DNA of 64,000 nt, taken from Patellaria atrata CBS 101060. Its lineage: Eukaryota > Ascomycota > Dothideomycetes > Patellariales > Patellariaceae. Below are positions 26,039 through 37,207 of the stretch, piece by piece. Made by a program: the position numbers and the translations under genes. Numbering within the stretch: the first letter of the stretch is position 1; the number at the start of each line of letters is the position of its first letter. The DNA is taken from positions 433,947 through 497,946 of the forward strand of contig MU006102.1 of assembly GCA_010093705.1 (NCBI GenBank). The letters run 5' to 3'. Under the pieces are notes generated by a model, which was given only the letters and a program-made list of their open reading frames with translations, ran no database searches and was not told the origin of the DNA.

Positions 26039-27450
26039 GGTTGGTTTTGGGGTGGGGTTGGGGATAGGTCGTGGGGTTCAGGGGGTAGGGGCCTTCTTAC
26101 TCTGCGCAGGCTCTCTCTTTATCATGACTGGTGTCAGTGGTAAGGAGTTGTCTTGAATGGAATCCAGATATGGGTTAGCAAGTCGTTGGATCGGTATCAT
26201 CCCGTCATATCTTACTGTTACTTCCTCCCCGTCCGCTACATAAACTAGCATTTCCCCCTTTCTCCGTTCGTTGTTCAAAGTATGTAAGAAGAGTTTACCA
26301 TATTATGGCTTTAGAGATACCAGGATAGCATGGCGTTTTTTTTTTTCTCGCTTTTGTTGAATATAATTTCCATTCCCTTGTTCCATCCGCTTTGAATATA
26401 TCCTAATAAGCTTCGAGTACGACTAATTCCAATTCACCTCATCTTTTGGATTTCTGGCAGCCCCCTTTTTCTTTTCGCGTGGGATATAGGAGTATATGAG
26501 GCCGTGAGGTGTAGAGATATCCTTATCCCTTCCTTCAAACCTGGGAACGGCAAATTTCGTAGTCCCTTCCTGTCCTGTAGAGTATACCTCTCATAGTAAG
26601 TTACACCACCTTTCAGCGTGTTTGACACTTTTTGAGTCCGAGTCTGAGTCTATGGCCACCTATGTAAGTATGTACCTTATCTCCTTACTACCTCACCTTG
26701 CCAGATATCCAGTCTCAATACAATTCTTATAGCAGAGAGACCTTCCCATTTCGGTCCCCAATCGTGTATGTTCGGTATAGTATATCAGTATCGGATCTGA
26801 CAGAGGGGCTCGGTTGGATTTATTGTGGGTGGTGTATACTATCTGCACTCTGCAGTCGAGGGGGTTCTAGTATATTAGTAGACTAGTTCTATTATGCTAT
26901 TTTATTAATGTGAATATGAGGTCGTGGGGTAGATCCCCCTATTTGATAGTGTTAGATGCTGGCTGCTGTGGGAGGTGTGTGAGGTATTGCAGGGACCTCG
27001 TATAACGTCCCCCCTTTTCCATTTTTCCGTTTTCTATTTTGGTGAACCGACGACAACAGTGTCGTACAAACGCGAAGTACGTCTGTCGCACAACATCTTA
27101 GCAAACCTCGAGTTACATATACATAAGGTACATACATACGTACGTGAAGGAGGGCAAACGTATATCCAACAAGCGAGAAAACCCGAAGATGACGGCGTTG
27201 TCGCTGCATCAAACATCGCCCAGCATCCTAGGTCCACATGATAAGTTTGACGAGAAATTCCACCCTATCTCGTTTAAATCATGGCGACACTTTATTACTT
27301 TTCCTTTTCGTTTCCCTTTCTCTATTTCGCTCAAGTAAGAAAGAAGTGGATAGAGCGCAAAACACCGATCCACATATCCACATACTCCGAAACAACCACG
27401 CCAACCTGCCTTCCCTTTACCTCTCCCTCTCTATCTCCATCTCCACCCCC
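26039..27450. other. Intergenic
   Basis: I recognise no gene. The stretch holds a T-run near 26337-26346 and pyrimidine-rich sequence before the next start. The short frames on both strands look incidental. Confidence 0.45.
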
Positions 27451-29248
27451 ATGGGCATAACCCCCAGCAACCCCTTCACCTCCCACATCCCCTCCCACCC
27501 CTTCGCCCAGACAACACCGCTGACGCTGTACACGACATCCACGGGTGCGATACCGACGAGCGGGCGCTGGGACCTTCGTGTCCCGGGAGTAGAACAACGA
27601 CGTATGAGTGCCGTGATGAGGAGGAATTACCAACCTGTTCCGGTGCAGGTGCGGGATGTTTACGTGGGGTGTGCTGGGTGTGATGGAGGCGTTGGAAGTG
27701 GTGGTGGGTCGACAGGAGGTGGAAATGGAGAAAGAGGGTGTGTGGGATGGCCCGGTATATGTCCGTGTCGGTGTTGGAGGAAGTGGGTTCGGCGACCTCG
27801 GGTGGGAAGGGCTGGAGAGGGTGTCGGGACGAGAGGTTTGCGCGGCGGGTATGACGGTGGAGATGAGGGGGAAGATGCTGTGGGAGTCGGCGAGGAGAGA
27901 CAAGAGGGGATTTGTCATTGTGATCCGAGTTGTCCGTGTCGGGGGGAGGTGTGTGTGACGTGTGGGCTCGCTAGGAATGAGTGTCCAAGAGGGCAGATGT
28001 ATACCAGGACTGGTGGGACGTGGCCGGTGAAGAGATCGAAGGTCTATGTAACGTCGGGATGGGGTGGCCGTAAAGGTAGAAAAGTTAGGGAAGCGGATAA
28101 CGGGGAGGAAGACAGCGGGGATGATATTAGCGATGAGGAAGACGAAGATAGTTCAGATGAGACCGAGTCTAGCGTCGAGGGAAAGGGATATCGTGTTCGG
28201 TTTCTTGGAAAAGGGCCTAGAGAATTTGCATTCAAGAGGGATCCTCAGAGAAAGGAGAGTAAGAAAACGAAGAGACAGTTGAAGAAGATTCAGGGTGATC
28301 TGAGGGATATCACGAACCATCTACGAGCGCAACAGCTGCGTGAGCGATTGACTCAGCATCTCGCACAGCAGAAACAGCATCCACAGCATGCGCAAAACCA
28401 GCGGCTGAAAAATCAGGGACACCAGCGCTTTCAAAGGCGACACGCAGATCTCGGGAGATATGCAGGCGATGATAGTGACGAGGAAGTAGAAGAAGTTTTC
28501 GATTTCCCGGACCCAGTCACTCAATTCCCAGCAAGCCATCGTCGTGGCCATTTGGCTTCTCTCCGGAGACAACACTCGAGCGCCCGACATCCCGGTATGA
28601 CCCCACAACAGCAAGGATCTCGTCCAAGGACAGCTCGTCGAAGGCCGGCCCCGCAGGATGGGTGGGCTCAACCACCACCACGAAGAGGGAGGGCGCGAAG
28701 AGGGGGTATGGCTCCCGGATACGGACGGGAGAGTGTCGATCCAAGGTCTAGAGAGCGAAGGACACGGTTTGCAACCGACAGCGGGGAAGGACGTCGGGAG
28801 ACTGGTGCTGGGTCCGGGTATGAGGATGTAGGATGGGGTGATGCTGGCGGAATGGATGGTACGGCCCGTGGTGCTCGTGTTGATGCTAGAAGAGAAGATC
28901 TCTATGATGATAGCTATGGTTACGGAGCAGCGCTGGAAAGAGGGGGTAGGAGGGATGTACACGACGGATATCCAGATCAAAGCCGAGATGGTTGGGGGAC
29001 GTGTGCGGATGTGAGAGGTACGTTAGTCCCGGTGTTTCTCCTGCTGTCTCTTCTTGGTCGAATCCTCTTTTTCGTATATCTGATGGTTTAGGTATGCTGG
29101 CTGCTAATGATTGCATGTAGATGAAGCAGAAGACCTTATTTCATTCTCTGATAATGATCTTGATAGAGCTGGGCAGAGGCGGAGAGCGGCTGAGACGGGA
29201 TATCGAGAACCGATGGCGGAGACGGATGAGGAGGAAGGATTGATTTAG
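27451..29248 (+). CDS. Orphan Arg-rich protein
   Basis: I do not recognise this gene. Exons 27451-29017 and 29121-29248 (CTAAT branch, TAG acceptor) give 564 residues. The second half is convincing as coding: an acidic stretch of about 30 residues, then KKTKRQLKKIQGDLRDI, a Gln/His-rich coiled-coil-like segment, and a long Arg/Gly-rich region of nuclear or RNA-binding character. The first 170 codons are less certain. They span a C-to-G composition switch, are Gly/Cys-rich (CDPSCPCRGEVCVTC), and another plus-strand frame (27656-27958) is also open. The real start or an extra intron may therefore differ. The start used here is the first ATG with reasonable downstream composition. Confidence 0.5.
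29018..29120 (+). other. Intron with standard splice signals
   Basis: GTACGT donor, CTAAT branch point and TAG acceptor. The join restores DEAEDLISFSDNDLD and leads to a stop at 29246-29248. This is the main evidence that the orphan gene is spliced. Confidence 0.7.
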
Positions 29249-29646
29249 AAGAGTTGTCCTTCTCGGTTTGCCGAATAGCTTAAAGGAGTGACATTTCTAT
29301 TGCTAAAGGAGGTAGGAGCGGTCCGAGCGGCATATTAATCCTAGACTGTGTAGGCACGACCCGGGTTCATTTCATAGACAGTAGTATTCTAATATTTCGC
29401 AAACGCTAACTGATTTCGAATTCATAGCTCCACGGATCCTCCGCATCTAAACAGACAGAGCAATGAGATGTAGAAACCATGGGATATCAACCGCGACCAA
29501 CACCAAGATGTGCACCCGTAAGACGACAAAAAAATGCTTTCCAACGCCAAATGCGATATGTTCCTTGCATACGAGTCCGAAAGCGCCTATCACACCGTAA
29601 ATAACGCCCCTTCCAAACACCACAAATGTATAACTCCAACGCCATC
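29249..29646. other. Convergent 3' intergenic region
   Basis: This 398-bp spacer separates the stop of the orphan plus-strand gene from the stop of SET9 on the minus strand. I see no gene. Confidence 0.6.
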
Positions 29647-31743
29647 TCACATCGTGATCCTCGCCGCCTTCCTCCTTCTAGTCCTCCTCAAACCCTCAGT
29701 CTCCACGCTGATCTCGCTCGCCGTACTTCTTTCTCTTGACTCTTGCTCCTCTCTCTTCCTCTTTCCAAGCACATCCTTCAACAACTTGACACCTCCTTTC
29801 CTGACGGTACGCTCCTCGGCAGCTTCGACAAATCTGTGCACAGTCCTATGGTCAAGGATCCTCTCCTCCTTGTCTAAGCGACCTTCTTTATCGGTCTTGG
29901 GCCAGGCATATCCGTACAACTTCGAGTGACGCTCGCAGCGGGGGCAGTTGATACGAGTTAAGTAAGCATCTGACTGGACGAAGTCCGCGTCGCAGTGGCG
30001 GCATTCAACCCAGCGGGAGAACTTTTGCGAGAGAAGGAGCGGAGTCAGGGTGTAGTCTCCAGGGTAGCGGCCAGATGGGCGTTCTTCATCCTCGTTTGAG
30101 CTTTCTGCTCCAATGGTAGCAGTTTCGGTAGTTAGCACGGCTGTATTTACCGTAGAGGTTGAAGTAGCATCGGATACAGCGGTGGAAGGACGCTTGCGCT
30201 TCTTAAGAACAACCTCGTGCAGAATATCGTCAAGATCGTATTCTTCACCTAGTTCGGAGAGCTCGGAGATACTGTCTTCGTCTGCGGCTGGGGAGATGGT
30301 AAAGTTGGTTTCAATTTTGACCTTGAAAGTCTTGTCGTTCATCCGGAGGAACGTTTCCGAAGCAAAAGATTTGGAGGTGTATGCCTCTCCTTCGACGGAG
30401 GTAGCCGATGTTGACTCGGAAGCCTGGGTAGATTTCTGGGATCCGTCGACGGCAGAAGAGACGGATGAGGTGCGGCTCTTACTAGGGCGGGTTGGTGTCA
30501 GAAGGAGATGGCCCTCGGGCTGAGTATCGGTAAATGAACGACTGATGTGCTTCAGTTCGTCTTCCGGTGGCGTTGGTGTAGCTGGTAGCGCGTCTGTGAG
30601 GAGGAGTTCGTGCCGAAGCGGCGACTCAGTCCTTTCCTTCTTAATGAATCGGCCTACGGGTGAACGTACGTGCATTCGGCCACATGAAGATTGAGGAGTT
30701 GCGGGAGCAGGTGTGGTGGACTCCGTGCGAGGAGTTTTTGCTCCGGATTTCTTTCTCTTCTTCATAGCATGTTCCGGGGGTGTGACAGGACGTGATTCGT
30801 CTGGGGTATCTGGGATGTATTTGCGCTTGTTGCGGAATTTGTATGGAGCCTCGTTAAGGACTTCCTTGATAGCTTCCTCAGTAGATTGCTCTTCGCTTTC
30901 TTCATCCTCTTTTTCCGGCACCCATCCATTCCTTGGAACCTGTTCACACGTTTCGCAAAGACATTCGCAGTTGTCGTCACCAAAGTAGTCTTCGCCATAT
31001 GTAACTGTTATCTCCTCTCCAGCCGAGATATCTCGAGTCGCTACAATCTGCATTCCATATGGTCCTTTGGTAGATAGTCGTGCATTCGCCTGACAGTCAT
31101 GGTTCGCAAAGCGCGCTGGACCAAGAAACAAGGATGGCTTTTTCTTCCTGCTTGACATCACGATGCTGAAATCCCTTCTCGACACGTCCAAGCTTTCCTC
31201 TTCTTCTTTTGTCATCGCGACTTGAATACCGCTCAGATACTTGACCACTTCGCCCTTTTTAATCTCTTTCCGCGCGACAATCGAGGCTTCATGCGTGTCG
31301 ATTGTGTATCTGTTCGTGGTAGATACCTCAAATGGGCAATCTGGCATGTAAATTTCGACATACTTCTTCAAATGTCGCTTGAAATGTTCCTTTTCATCCG
31401 TACCAGCAAGACGGTCATAGTACTTGCGAATACCAGGAATCTTCTGCAATATTTCTGTGGTCGCTTTCGCGACGTCTTTCTCAATAATGACGTGCTTTTG
31501 AAGCAGGTTGGTAATATCCTCTTCGCGTATACCGCGCGAGGCGCTATAACGTTCTCGGTTCTTTCGAATCGTGCTCCAGTAATACACCTGAGCGCAATTG
31601 TCAGACACTCTCTCAAATATGGTACTCGACTGACTTACATGATCGACGAGTGCATCAGTAATCAGATCATCGTAGCTTGCAAGCTGTGCCAGGGTGAGAC
31701 CCCCCTTCTTCGCCAATGCCTCTCCGAGTTCGCGCGGAGGCAT
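29647..31743 (-). CDS. SET9: Histone H4K20 methyltransferase SET9 (KMT5/Suv4-20 family)
   Basis: Exons 31743-31639 and 31587-29647 on the minus strand encode 681 residues. The 51-bp intron has GTAAGT/CAG ends and is a multiple of three without stops, so an unspliced reading would add 17 false residues. The N-terminus ([30 protein letters not shown]) and the SET domain (about residues 125-250) match the family. [12 protein letters not shown] and the YGEDYF motif supply cofactor- and substrate-site residues. Post-SET cysteines follow (CECLCETC). A C-terminal zinc-ribbon-like CxxC...CxxC (CRHCDADF...CPRC) is near residue 567. The enzyme methylates H4 Lys20 in chromatin and acts in DNA-damage signalling. 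The long middle is Ser/Thr-rich and disordered. Confidence 0.95.
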   Translation of the reverse strand: [698 protein letters not shown]

Positions 31744-32405
31744 TTTTGTGATAGCACAAAGAAATATCGGTAAGACAGTATTTGTAGGTACGGATGAACT
31801 GTATAGAGCGCGGTGCCTGAAGAAAAGATGTTGTTCTGGTGTTGGAGACCAGGGGAAAGGAGTGTTAGGTGACGTATCTTCGGACCTGGTCTTGTGGCTT
31901 TATTGAGCTGCAGGAGTGTCAAAAGACAAGGAAAGACACAATCAATGGCGGAAACAGATGCCGAGGACAAGTGGTACTGTGAAAGCAATAGAGGCGTCAG
32001 AAAGACAATAGAAAAGGTGAATGAATGACTGTTGACCCCCAACCCAAGTCGCGCGCTGAGAGTTGTCAGCGAGCTGGTGAATGTATGAATAGAAAAGGCT
32101 TCAAGGCTTGGTTAAAGGGCCAGTTGGATGTCGTGAAGCCCGACGGGAATGCGTGCGCGCTGAACCCTGAATATTGCGGTGCAGGGGGATCAATGCCCGG
32201 CTCTCTGAATGGCTGCCTCGTGAGGTTCCTTTTGATTAACACACCCCCCGTGCCACCTCGCGAACCGAACTTTATCGACAATCTCTTAATCCCTGCTCTC
32301 TATAAGCGGATTTTACCGACATACGCTTTTCAAAACGTCTATCACCGAATTATTATATAACGTCTCCCCTCGCCGCCCAGAAGAAGAAGTGCGTCACACA
32401 TCAAG
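31744..32405. promoter_or_regulatory. Divergent spacer between SET9 and uL14m
   Basis: A 662-bp spacer between two divergent start codons presumably contains both promoters. I see no distinct motif. Confidence 0.5.
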
Positions 32406-33118
32406 ATGATTCAACTAAAGGTACCTTTCCGATGCGATTCCCATTCTAATCCAGGATGATGGCCCCCAATTGTCGCGTTACCCGATCGCTGACCCCCATT
32501 CTCATCCCAGACCCTCGTCAACTGCATCGACAACTCCGGCGCCGCTATCGTCGAATGCGTAAAAGTGCTGCGCATGAAGAGAGCTGCGAAAGTTGGTACG
32601 GATATCCTTTCCATCCATCCCCGAATATATATATATATACCTTACCTCCCATATCTCCCCATCTGCTTATCTCCCATGCACCTCCCAATTCGAAGTACAC
32701 TCGTATCAAGAGTAGTCGTTCACAATAGGAGACAATCTGACGCAATTTCAGGTGACCGCATAATAGTAGTCGTTCAAAAACAACGGAACTTCGGTCCTGA
32801 ATCTGGCCCCGGCGGCAGCGTCTCCATTAGTGCGGCGAACAAGGTGCGGAGAGGGGATATCAGACACGCAGTGGTGGTACGGACGAAGAAGAAGTACCAG
32901 AGACCGGATGGAAGTGTCGTAGGCTTCGACGACAACGCGTGTGTGCTCATAAATAAGTCGGGGGAACCGATTGGGACGAGGTTGAACGGTACGTCGGTAT
33001 GAAAAGCATCAGAAAACATATTTAGACTAATGGTGATGGGATTTTAGGCATCGTTGGATCAGAGCTACGGAATCACAAATGGTCGAAGATTTTGTCATTA
33101 GCACCTATGCATTTATAA
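32406..33118 (+). CDS. MRPL38: Mitochondrial large-subunit ribosomal protein uL14m
   Basis: Four exons: 32406-32420, 32511-32595, 32752-32988 and 33048-33118. They give 135 residues. The protein begins [25 protein letters not shown] and is of bacterial L14 type ([36 protein letters not shown]), which marks it as mitochondrial, not cytosolic eL/uL14. It binds domain VI 23S-type rRNA at the subunit interface of the mitoribosome. No classic cleavable presequence is visible, as in yeast Mrpl38. The first coding exon has only five codons. Intron 2 contains a short AT dinucleotide run (about 32626-32640). Confidence 0.95.
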
Positions 33119-33622
33119 GTGCGGATTATTGCATGTTTGAAGCATTTCAACCGGAGCATTTGGAGTATAGCAATAGATGTAAAATAGCCTTTGTGGCATG
33201 CAATTGTTATAATTATCCCCTTTCGAAAATCCCCAATGGTCTTTTCTAACCCGAACCTCAGTTTGTCCTAACTCCATGCTAAGAACGATCATACCGGCAG
33301 ATTCCTCACCATGACAAGGTAAAAATGGTCAAACTGGAAATTATGGCGCATCTGGGTCTTGCCAGACATTACCACAATTGCAGCAGACGTAATACAGTTT
33401 CTAAACGACAATCAGAGCTATTTTCCAAAAGTCAATTGAACAGTAAGAATGCTCACCATCCCTGTTTCGGCAGTACGTTGTTGCGACTGGAAGAAAACAG
33501 CATCGTGCTCATGACAGGTCGTACACTCCTTATTTGTCCTGGGTAGCTAGTAAAGGACAAGAATAAAGTTGTTAGCTAGGCAAGCTCCATGAAGAGCAAA
33601 TCGCAAAGCAAAATGAAACTTC
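33119..33622. other. Convergent 3' intergenic region
   Basis: This separates the 3' ends of uL14m (+) and RPB9 (-). I see no gene. Confidence 0.55.
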
Positions 33623-34138
33623 TCAAGATGTAGAGTCGGAGTCTGAATCCGCATCTCCTGGTTTTGAATGCGAAGAGGTGCCTCCATTTTGAGTAACCCT
33701 ATTGGTCGACATCTTCGTCGGGCCTTCGATGTTCATGTCCACGGCTTCGATGACAAAGCCTTCGACCGGTTCGGCCTCGCAGACCTCGCACATTATGGGG
33801 GTACCACACATAGTGCAAAAAGCGGGAAGGTCACCAACCGTTGGGTCCGATGCCACATCCTGCGTTATGCCCGCAGTTTCTCCTACGGTGGTGTTGAGAT
33901 CGTTTTTGAATATACAAGCGGTAGCGGCGGGCTCGCTGAACTGGCATGTTCGACAGGCAAACATGAGGACGTTGTTGGTGGGATCTTCTTTTGGATAGAG
34001 GAGGTTGGAGCTGTACTATGTTAGTTATTGATGGTCGATTATATCTAAATTTAAAAGAACATACCATTCTCTGCAGAAGTTGAACTCCACCTTTGGCTTC
34101 TCATCCTCGTTCGCTGCAGTTGGCGAGTTACCAGACAT
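33623..34138 (-). CDS. RPB9: RNA polymerase II subunit RPB9
   Basis: Exons 34138-34065 and 34010-33623 on the minus strand encode 153 residues. The N-terminal zinc ribbon is rebuilt across the intron: FNFCREC-SNLLYPKED...FACRTC. The linker GETAGITQDVASDPTVGD is the classic RPB9 segment. The C-terminal part is unusual. In place of the TFIIS-like second ribbon (C-x2-C, about 24 residues, C-x2-C) it has CTMCGTPIMCEVC, two CxxC pairs only five residues apart. An acidic/Ser tail ends in DADSDSDSTS. RPB9 sits on the Pol II jaw and supports start-site choice and proofreading. I found no alternative exon carrying a canonical second ribbon nearby. Confidence 0.92.
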
Positions 34139-34677
34139 GATGATTTTATTAAACTTCTAGATGGTGTTGATGCTGTGGATTCGGACGATTTGCGGATAGT
34201 TGTGTGGAAGTGATGTTATTCAGATTCTGTGTGATTCTGGTAGAGGCTCTAGTATAGTTAGGTGCTTTATATACCTGCAGTAAGTTTGTTGTGATGTGAG
34301 TCAGAAAAGTTGAAAGAAGAGACGAAAAGCAACCTAAGGTGGGTATGGGTGGAGGTCAGTTCAAAAAACCCAAAGCTCGCCGCAGCAGATCTTAGCGCGT
34401 GATGCTTTCGGGCCTTAGAACTTGCCGACCAGGGATGCTGGGCCCTTGCCCCACCTGCCGTCGCAACCTCGAAGTACATAGAAGCAAACATCGCCGCTCA
34501 ACTACAGCTTCACTCAACCACCGTGAGAGGACTAAAGAGGGTTTTAAGTATTTCCACAGTCGGTCGCGGTTCTCACTGATTAGCTGCACTGAAACTCATC
34601 GCTGGAAACTTCTGCCCTCGAAGACCGTATATACTAATACCTTGTAATACCTCCAGCCCATCACCCAACCTACAAAC
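34139..34677. promoter_or_regulatory. Bidirectional promoter region RPB9/ESS1
   Basis: This 539-bp spacer separates the divergent start codons of a Pol II subunit and a Pol II CTD prolyl isomerase. I see no gene and cannot name a factor site from sequence. Confidence 0.6.
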
Positions 34678-35409
34678 ATGGTATGTTACTCCCTTAATAC
34701 ATATTCGAAATTCAAATCTAATGGTCCTTCTATAGGTTGAGACCGGTCTTCCGGATGGCTGGGAAGTCCGCCATTCCAATTCTAAGAATCTTCCATACTA
34801 CTTCAACCCAGAGACGAAGGTGTCAAGCTGGGAACCTCCATCAGGGACGAATCCCGAGAAGCTGAAGGTGTATATGGCAGAATATCATAGCTCGGGTGGC
34901 ATTCGACCAGGCCCTTCTGCTGCGAACGAGGGGAAAATTCGATGTGCGCATTTATTGGTGAAGCATGAAGGAAGTAGAAGACCTTCCAGCTGGAGAGAGG
35001 CTAAAGTCACGCGCACGAAAGACGAGGCTATGGAAATAATACTGGCTCATGAGTCCAAGATTAGATCTGGGACTGAATCACTGGGTGATCTAGCCGTAAC
35101 AGAATCGGATTGCAGCAGCGCGCGGAAGAAGGGTGATCTGTAAGTGGATGGTCTGGGCGCAATGAGCATTGGAGGTATACTAACGTTGTCGTTCAATAGT
35201 GGATTCTTCGGAAAGGGCGACATGCAAAAGGAATTCGAAGATGCGGCTTTCGCATTGAAACCTGGTGAGGTCAGCCATGTGGTGGAGACTGCTTCTGGGC
35301 TACATCTTATCGAACGGTACGTAGATATCCTGTTTATGAACAATCTCGATCTATTTTGCGAGCATGTTAAGGTACTGACTTGACTTGAGTATCCACTAGG
35401 CTTCAATAA
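34678..35409 (+). CDS. ESS1: Peptidyl-prolyl cis/trans isomerase ESS1/PIN1
   Basis: Four exons: 34678-34680, 34736-35139, 35200-35316 and 35400-35409. The first coding exon is the ATG alone. The total is 534 nt, or 177 residues. The WW domain ([20 protein letters not shown]...SSWEPP) is followed by a linker and a parvulin PPIase domain. The domain carries [21 protein letters not shown] (phosphate-binding basic loop), the catalytic Cys in [19 protein letters not shown], and the C-terminal GLHLIER. ESS1 isomerises pSer-Pro bonds, above all in the RNA polymerase II CTD, and controls initiation-termination transitions. The start is fixed by the exon-1 ATG joining GTT GAG in phase with the WW domain. 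Confidence 0.95.
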
Positions 35410-36358
35410 GTTTATCCATATAGTCACTCTAGCTTAGAAAAAAGGGCGTTTAGGGGTTTATAACGGGACTTTTATATCATTGTGTCGCGCTTTCCCTACA
35501 GAGGACCGTAAGGTAATTGATACTAAGGTAAGGTAGAACGTCAACTCTGCTATTAACGTCATGGAAAACATCCCAGACATTTATCTGAAGACGAACTGTT
35601 AGAAATAAGACCCGACATCAGGGTAATCCTCTTTAAGAGCACTTGGTATATCGCTGGTAAAAAGTATGATTCAGCTCAAAGTAAAAATTTACGTTCTCAA
35701 TCTGTCTATTCTTTTCTTACTCTTGGGTTGTATTTGCGTCGTTCTTCCTCTATACGGACCGGAAACTGAGCTGAGCAAAAGATGTTAAGAGGGCCTTCTT
35801 ATTTCGACATCCTAGCCACTTCCATATCTCCACTTGCCCTACTTTTTCAGAGGCGACCTCAGACATAATTTAGGATACGATCTGTCACTATGACATTTAA
35901 GTTCGGACTTTGCTCCGCCTTCCCGAAATTGGTCGATATTCTTCTCAGTCCACATTACCATATGTGGTGATCTATAGAAATTACATACCTACCCCACCTT
36001 TGAAAAGAGTCACAACTTCTCGCATTCCTAAACCTGACTCATTTCCGCTTCTCTCCGCTTCGTGAGCACGAGGTAATCCTGTGACATACGGTTTCTAAAT
36101 TGCCAATCTGCCAAGACAAGCAGTTCTTGACAACTAACTGTAAGGTGCTGGTGAAGCTCTCTACATCGATCAAGCGACGTTAAACAGTGTCAAAGCAATT
36201 TGTCGACCGTCATACAAACCGTACGCCATTTCTTGACCCACGTACGCTCCTTTAGCACTGTCGTCCATTGTTCCCTTCAAGCAGCATCGTTCACTTGCCT
36301 AGGAACCTCCAATCATACCGCAATATTTGAAAAAGGACTCTGTCAGGCTATCGCGACA
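35410..36358. other. Intergenic
   Basis: I see no gene. A CTAAGGTA-AGGTAGAAC motif at about 35523-35539 partly resembles a short repeat present near both ends of the window. Confidence 0.45.
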
Positions 36359-37207
36359 ATGGGTGTTAGTCCTTCGAATCGACCCGAACTACGACTCTCA
36401 ATGCCAGCGAGTTCCTCTTCGAGTGGTATTCCAGTCCCAGAGTTTACTTCCTCCTCCAACTTACGTCCGAAGGATAGCCATACGTTCAGTTTCGACCCTC
36501 AGCACCTCGCCGACTGGACTATGCCCGCGACACAATGGAATCTACTCCCAGTCAGCCTTCAAAAGTCTGTTACGGCAATTCAGCAAGCTGGAGCTGCTGT
36601 CGACACTGGCTTCATGCGCCTGGAAGAACTGAAGCAAGTTATATCGGGCACCGATGGACTTGACGAGGGCGAATCAGATTTTGACAACTCTTTCCCTATC
36701 ACTACCCGTCCACGGCTGCTTTCCCTTACCAAGTCGCTCTCGACGAGTTCGAACGTAACAGCGGGGTCTCCCACTTCGTCCAGCTTCTCCCAATACTCTC
36801 CCGTCATTACGCCAATGACTCCGTCAACACCTATGACTCCACCCATCCTTTCATTCCGGGCGATTCCGACACGTGAAACGATCGTTCATGTGTTGCCGCC
36901 ACCAACTCCTCAACACTCATATTATGCCGCAGAACTTGCGCACTTGAGAACTGAAGCATTACCGAGACTCAGACATGCGATCATCCGCTTAGAGACCGAA
37001 TGGTATGAGCAAAAAGAAGAGATTGATCCGCAGATTGGAGAAGACCTGGTTCGTAAGCTCAGGGAATGGATTGGCACTAAGAAAGCTGATGCCCAGGAAA
37101 TGCACGAAATGGCTAAGATGTTGGGTCTACAGTGGAAGGCTCTTGAGCTGAACGGCTACGAGGACGCTGGGGATGCTGAGGAATTGGACGGCCTCACGAT
37201 TGAGTGA
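36359..37207 (+). CDS. Orphan protein, Ser/Thr/Pro-rich with C-terminal helix
   Basis: I do not recognise it. A single exon of 282 codons starts at the first in-frame ATG (MGVSPSNRPELRLSM). Residues 1-90 and 130-190 are low-complexity, including a TPMTPSTPMTPP run. Residues about 75-115 (DWTMPATQWNLLPVSLQKSVTAIQQAGAAV) look helical and ordered. Residues about 205-270 (HLRTEALPRLRHAIIRLETEW...LVRKLREWIGTKKADAQEM) form a probable coiled coil. No signal peptide or membrane segment is visible. The codon pattern and consistent Ser/Thr richness support coding. Confidence 0.65.
   Translation: MGVSPSNRPELRLSMPASSSSSGIPVPEFTSSSNLRPKDSHTFSFDPQHLADWTMPATQWNLLPVSLQKSVTAIQQAGAAVDTGFMRLEELKQVISGTDGLDEGESDFDNSFPITTRPRLLSLTKSLSTSSNVTAGSPTSSSFSQYSPVITPMTPSTPMTPPILSFRAIPTRETIVHVLPPPTPQHSYYAAELAHLRTEALPRLRHAIIRLETEWYEQKEEIDPQIGEDLVRKLREWIGTKKADAQEMHEMAKMLGLQWKALELNGYEDAGDAEELDGLTIE

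Noticed and set aside
27331-27918. Minus-strand 195-codon frame
   Set aside because: Low-complexity Ser/Pro/Thr translation from a G-rich plus strand; no start context or motif.
28321-28980. Minus-strand frame of about 219 codons
   Set aside because: Antisense to the spliced Arg-rich orphan, Ser/Pro/Thr-rich and without family match; the opposite strand has splice evidence.
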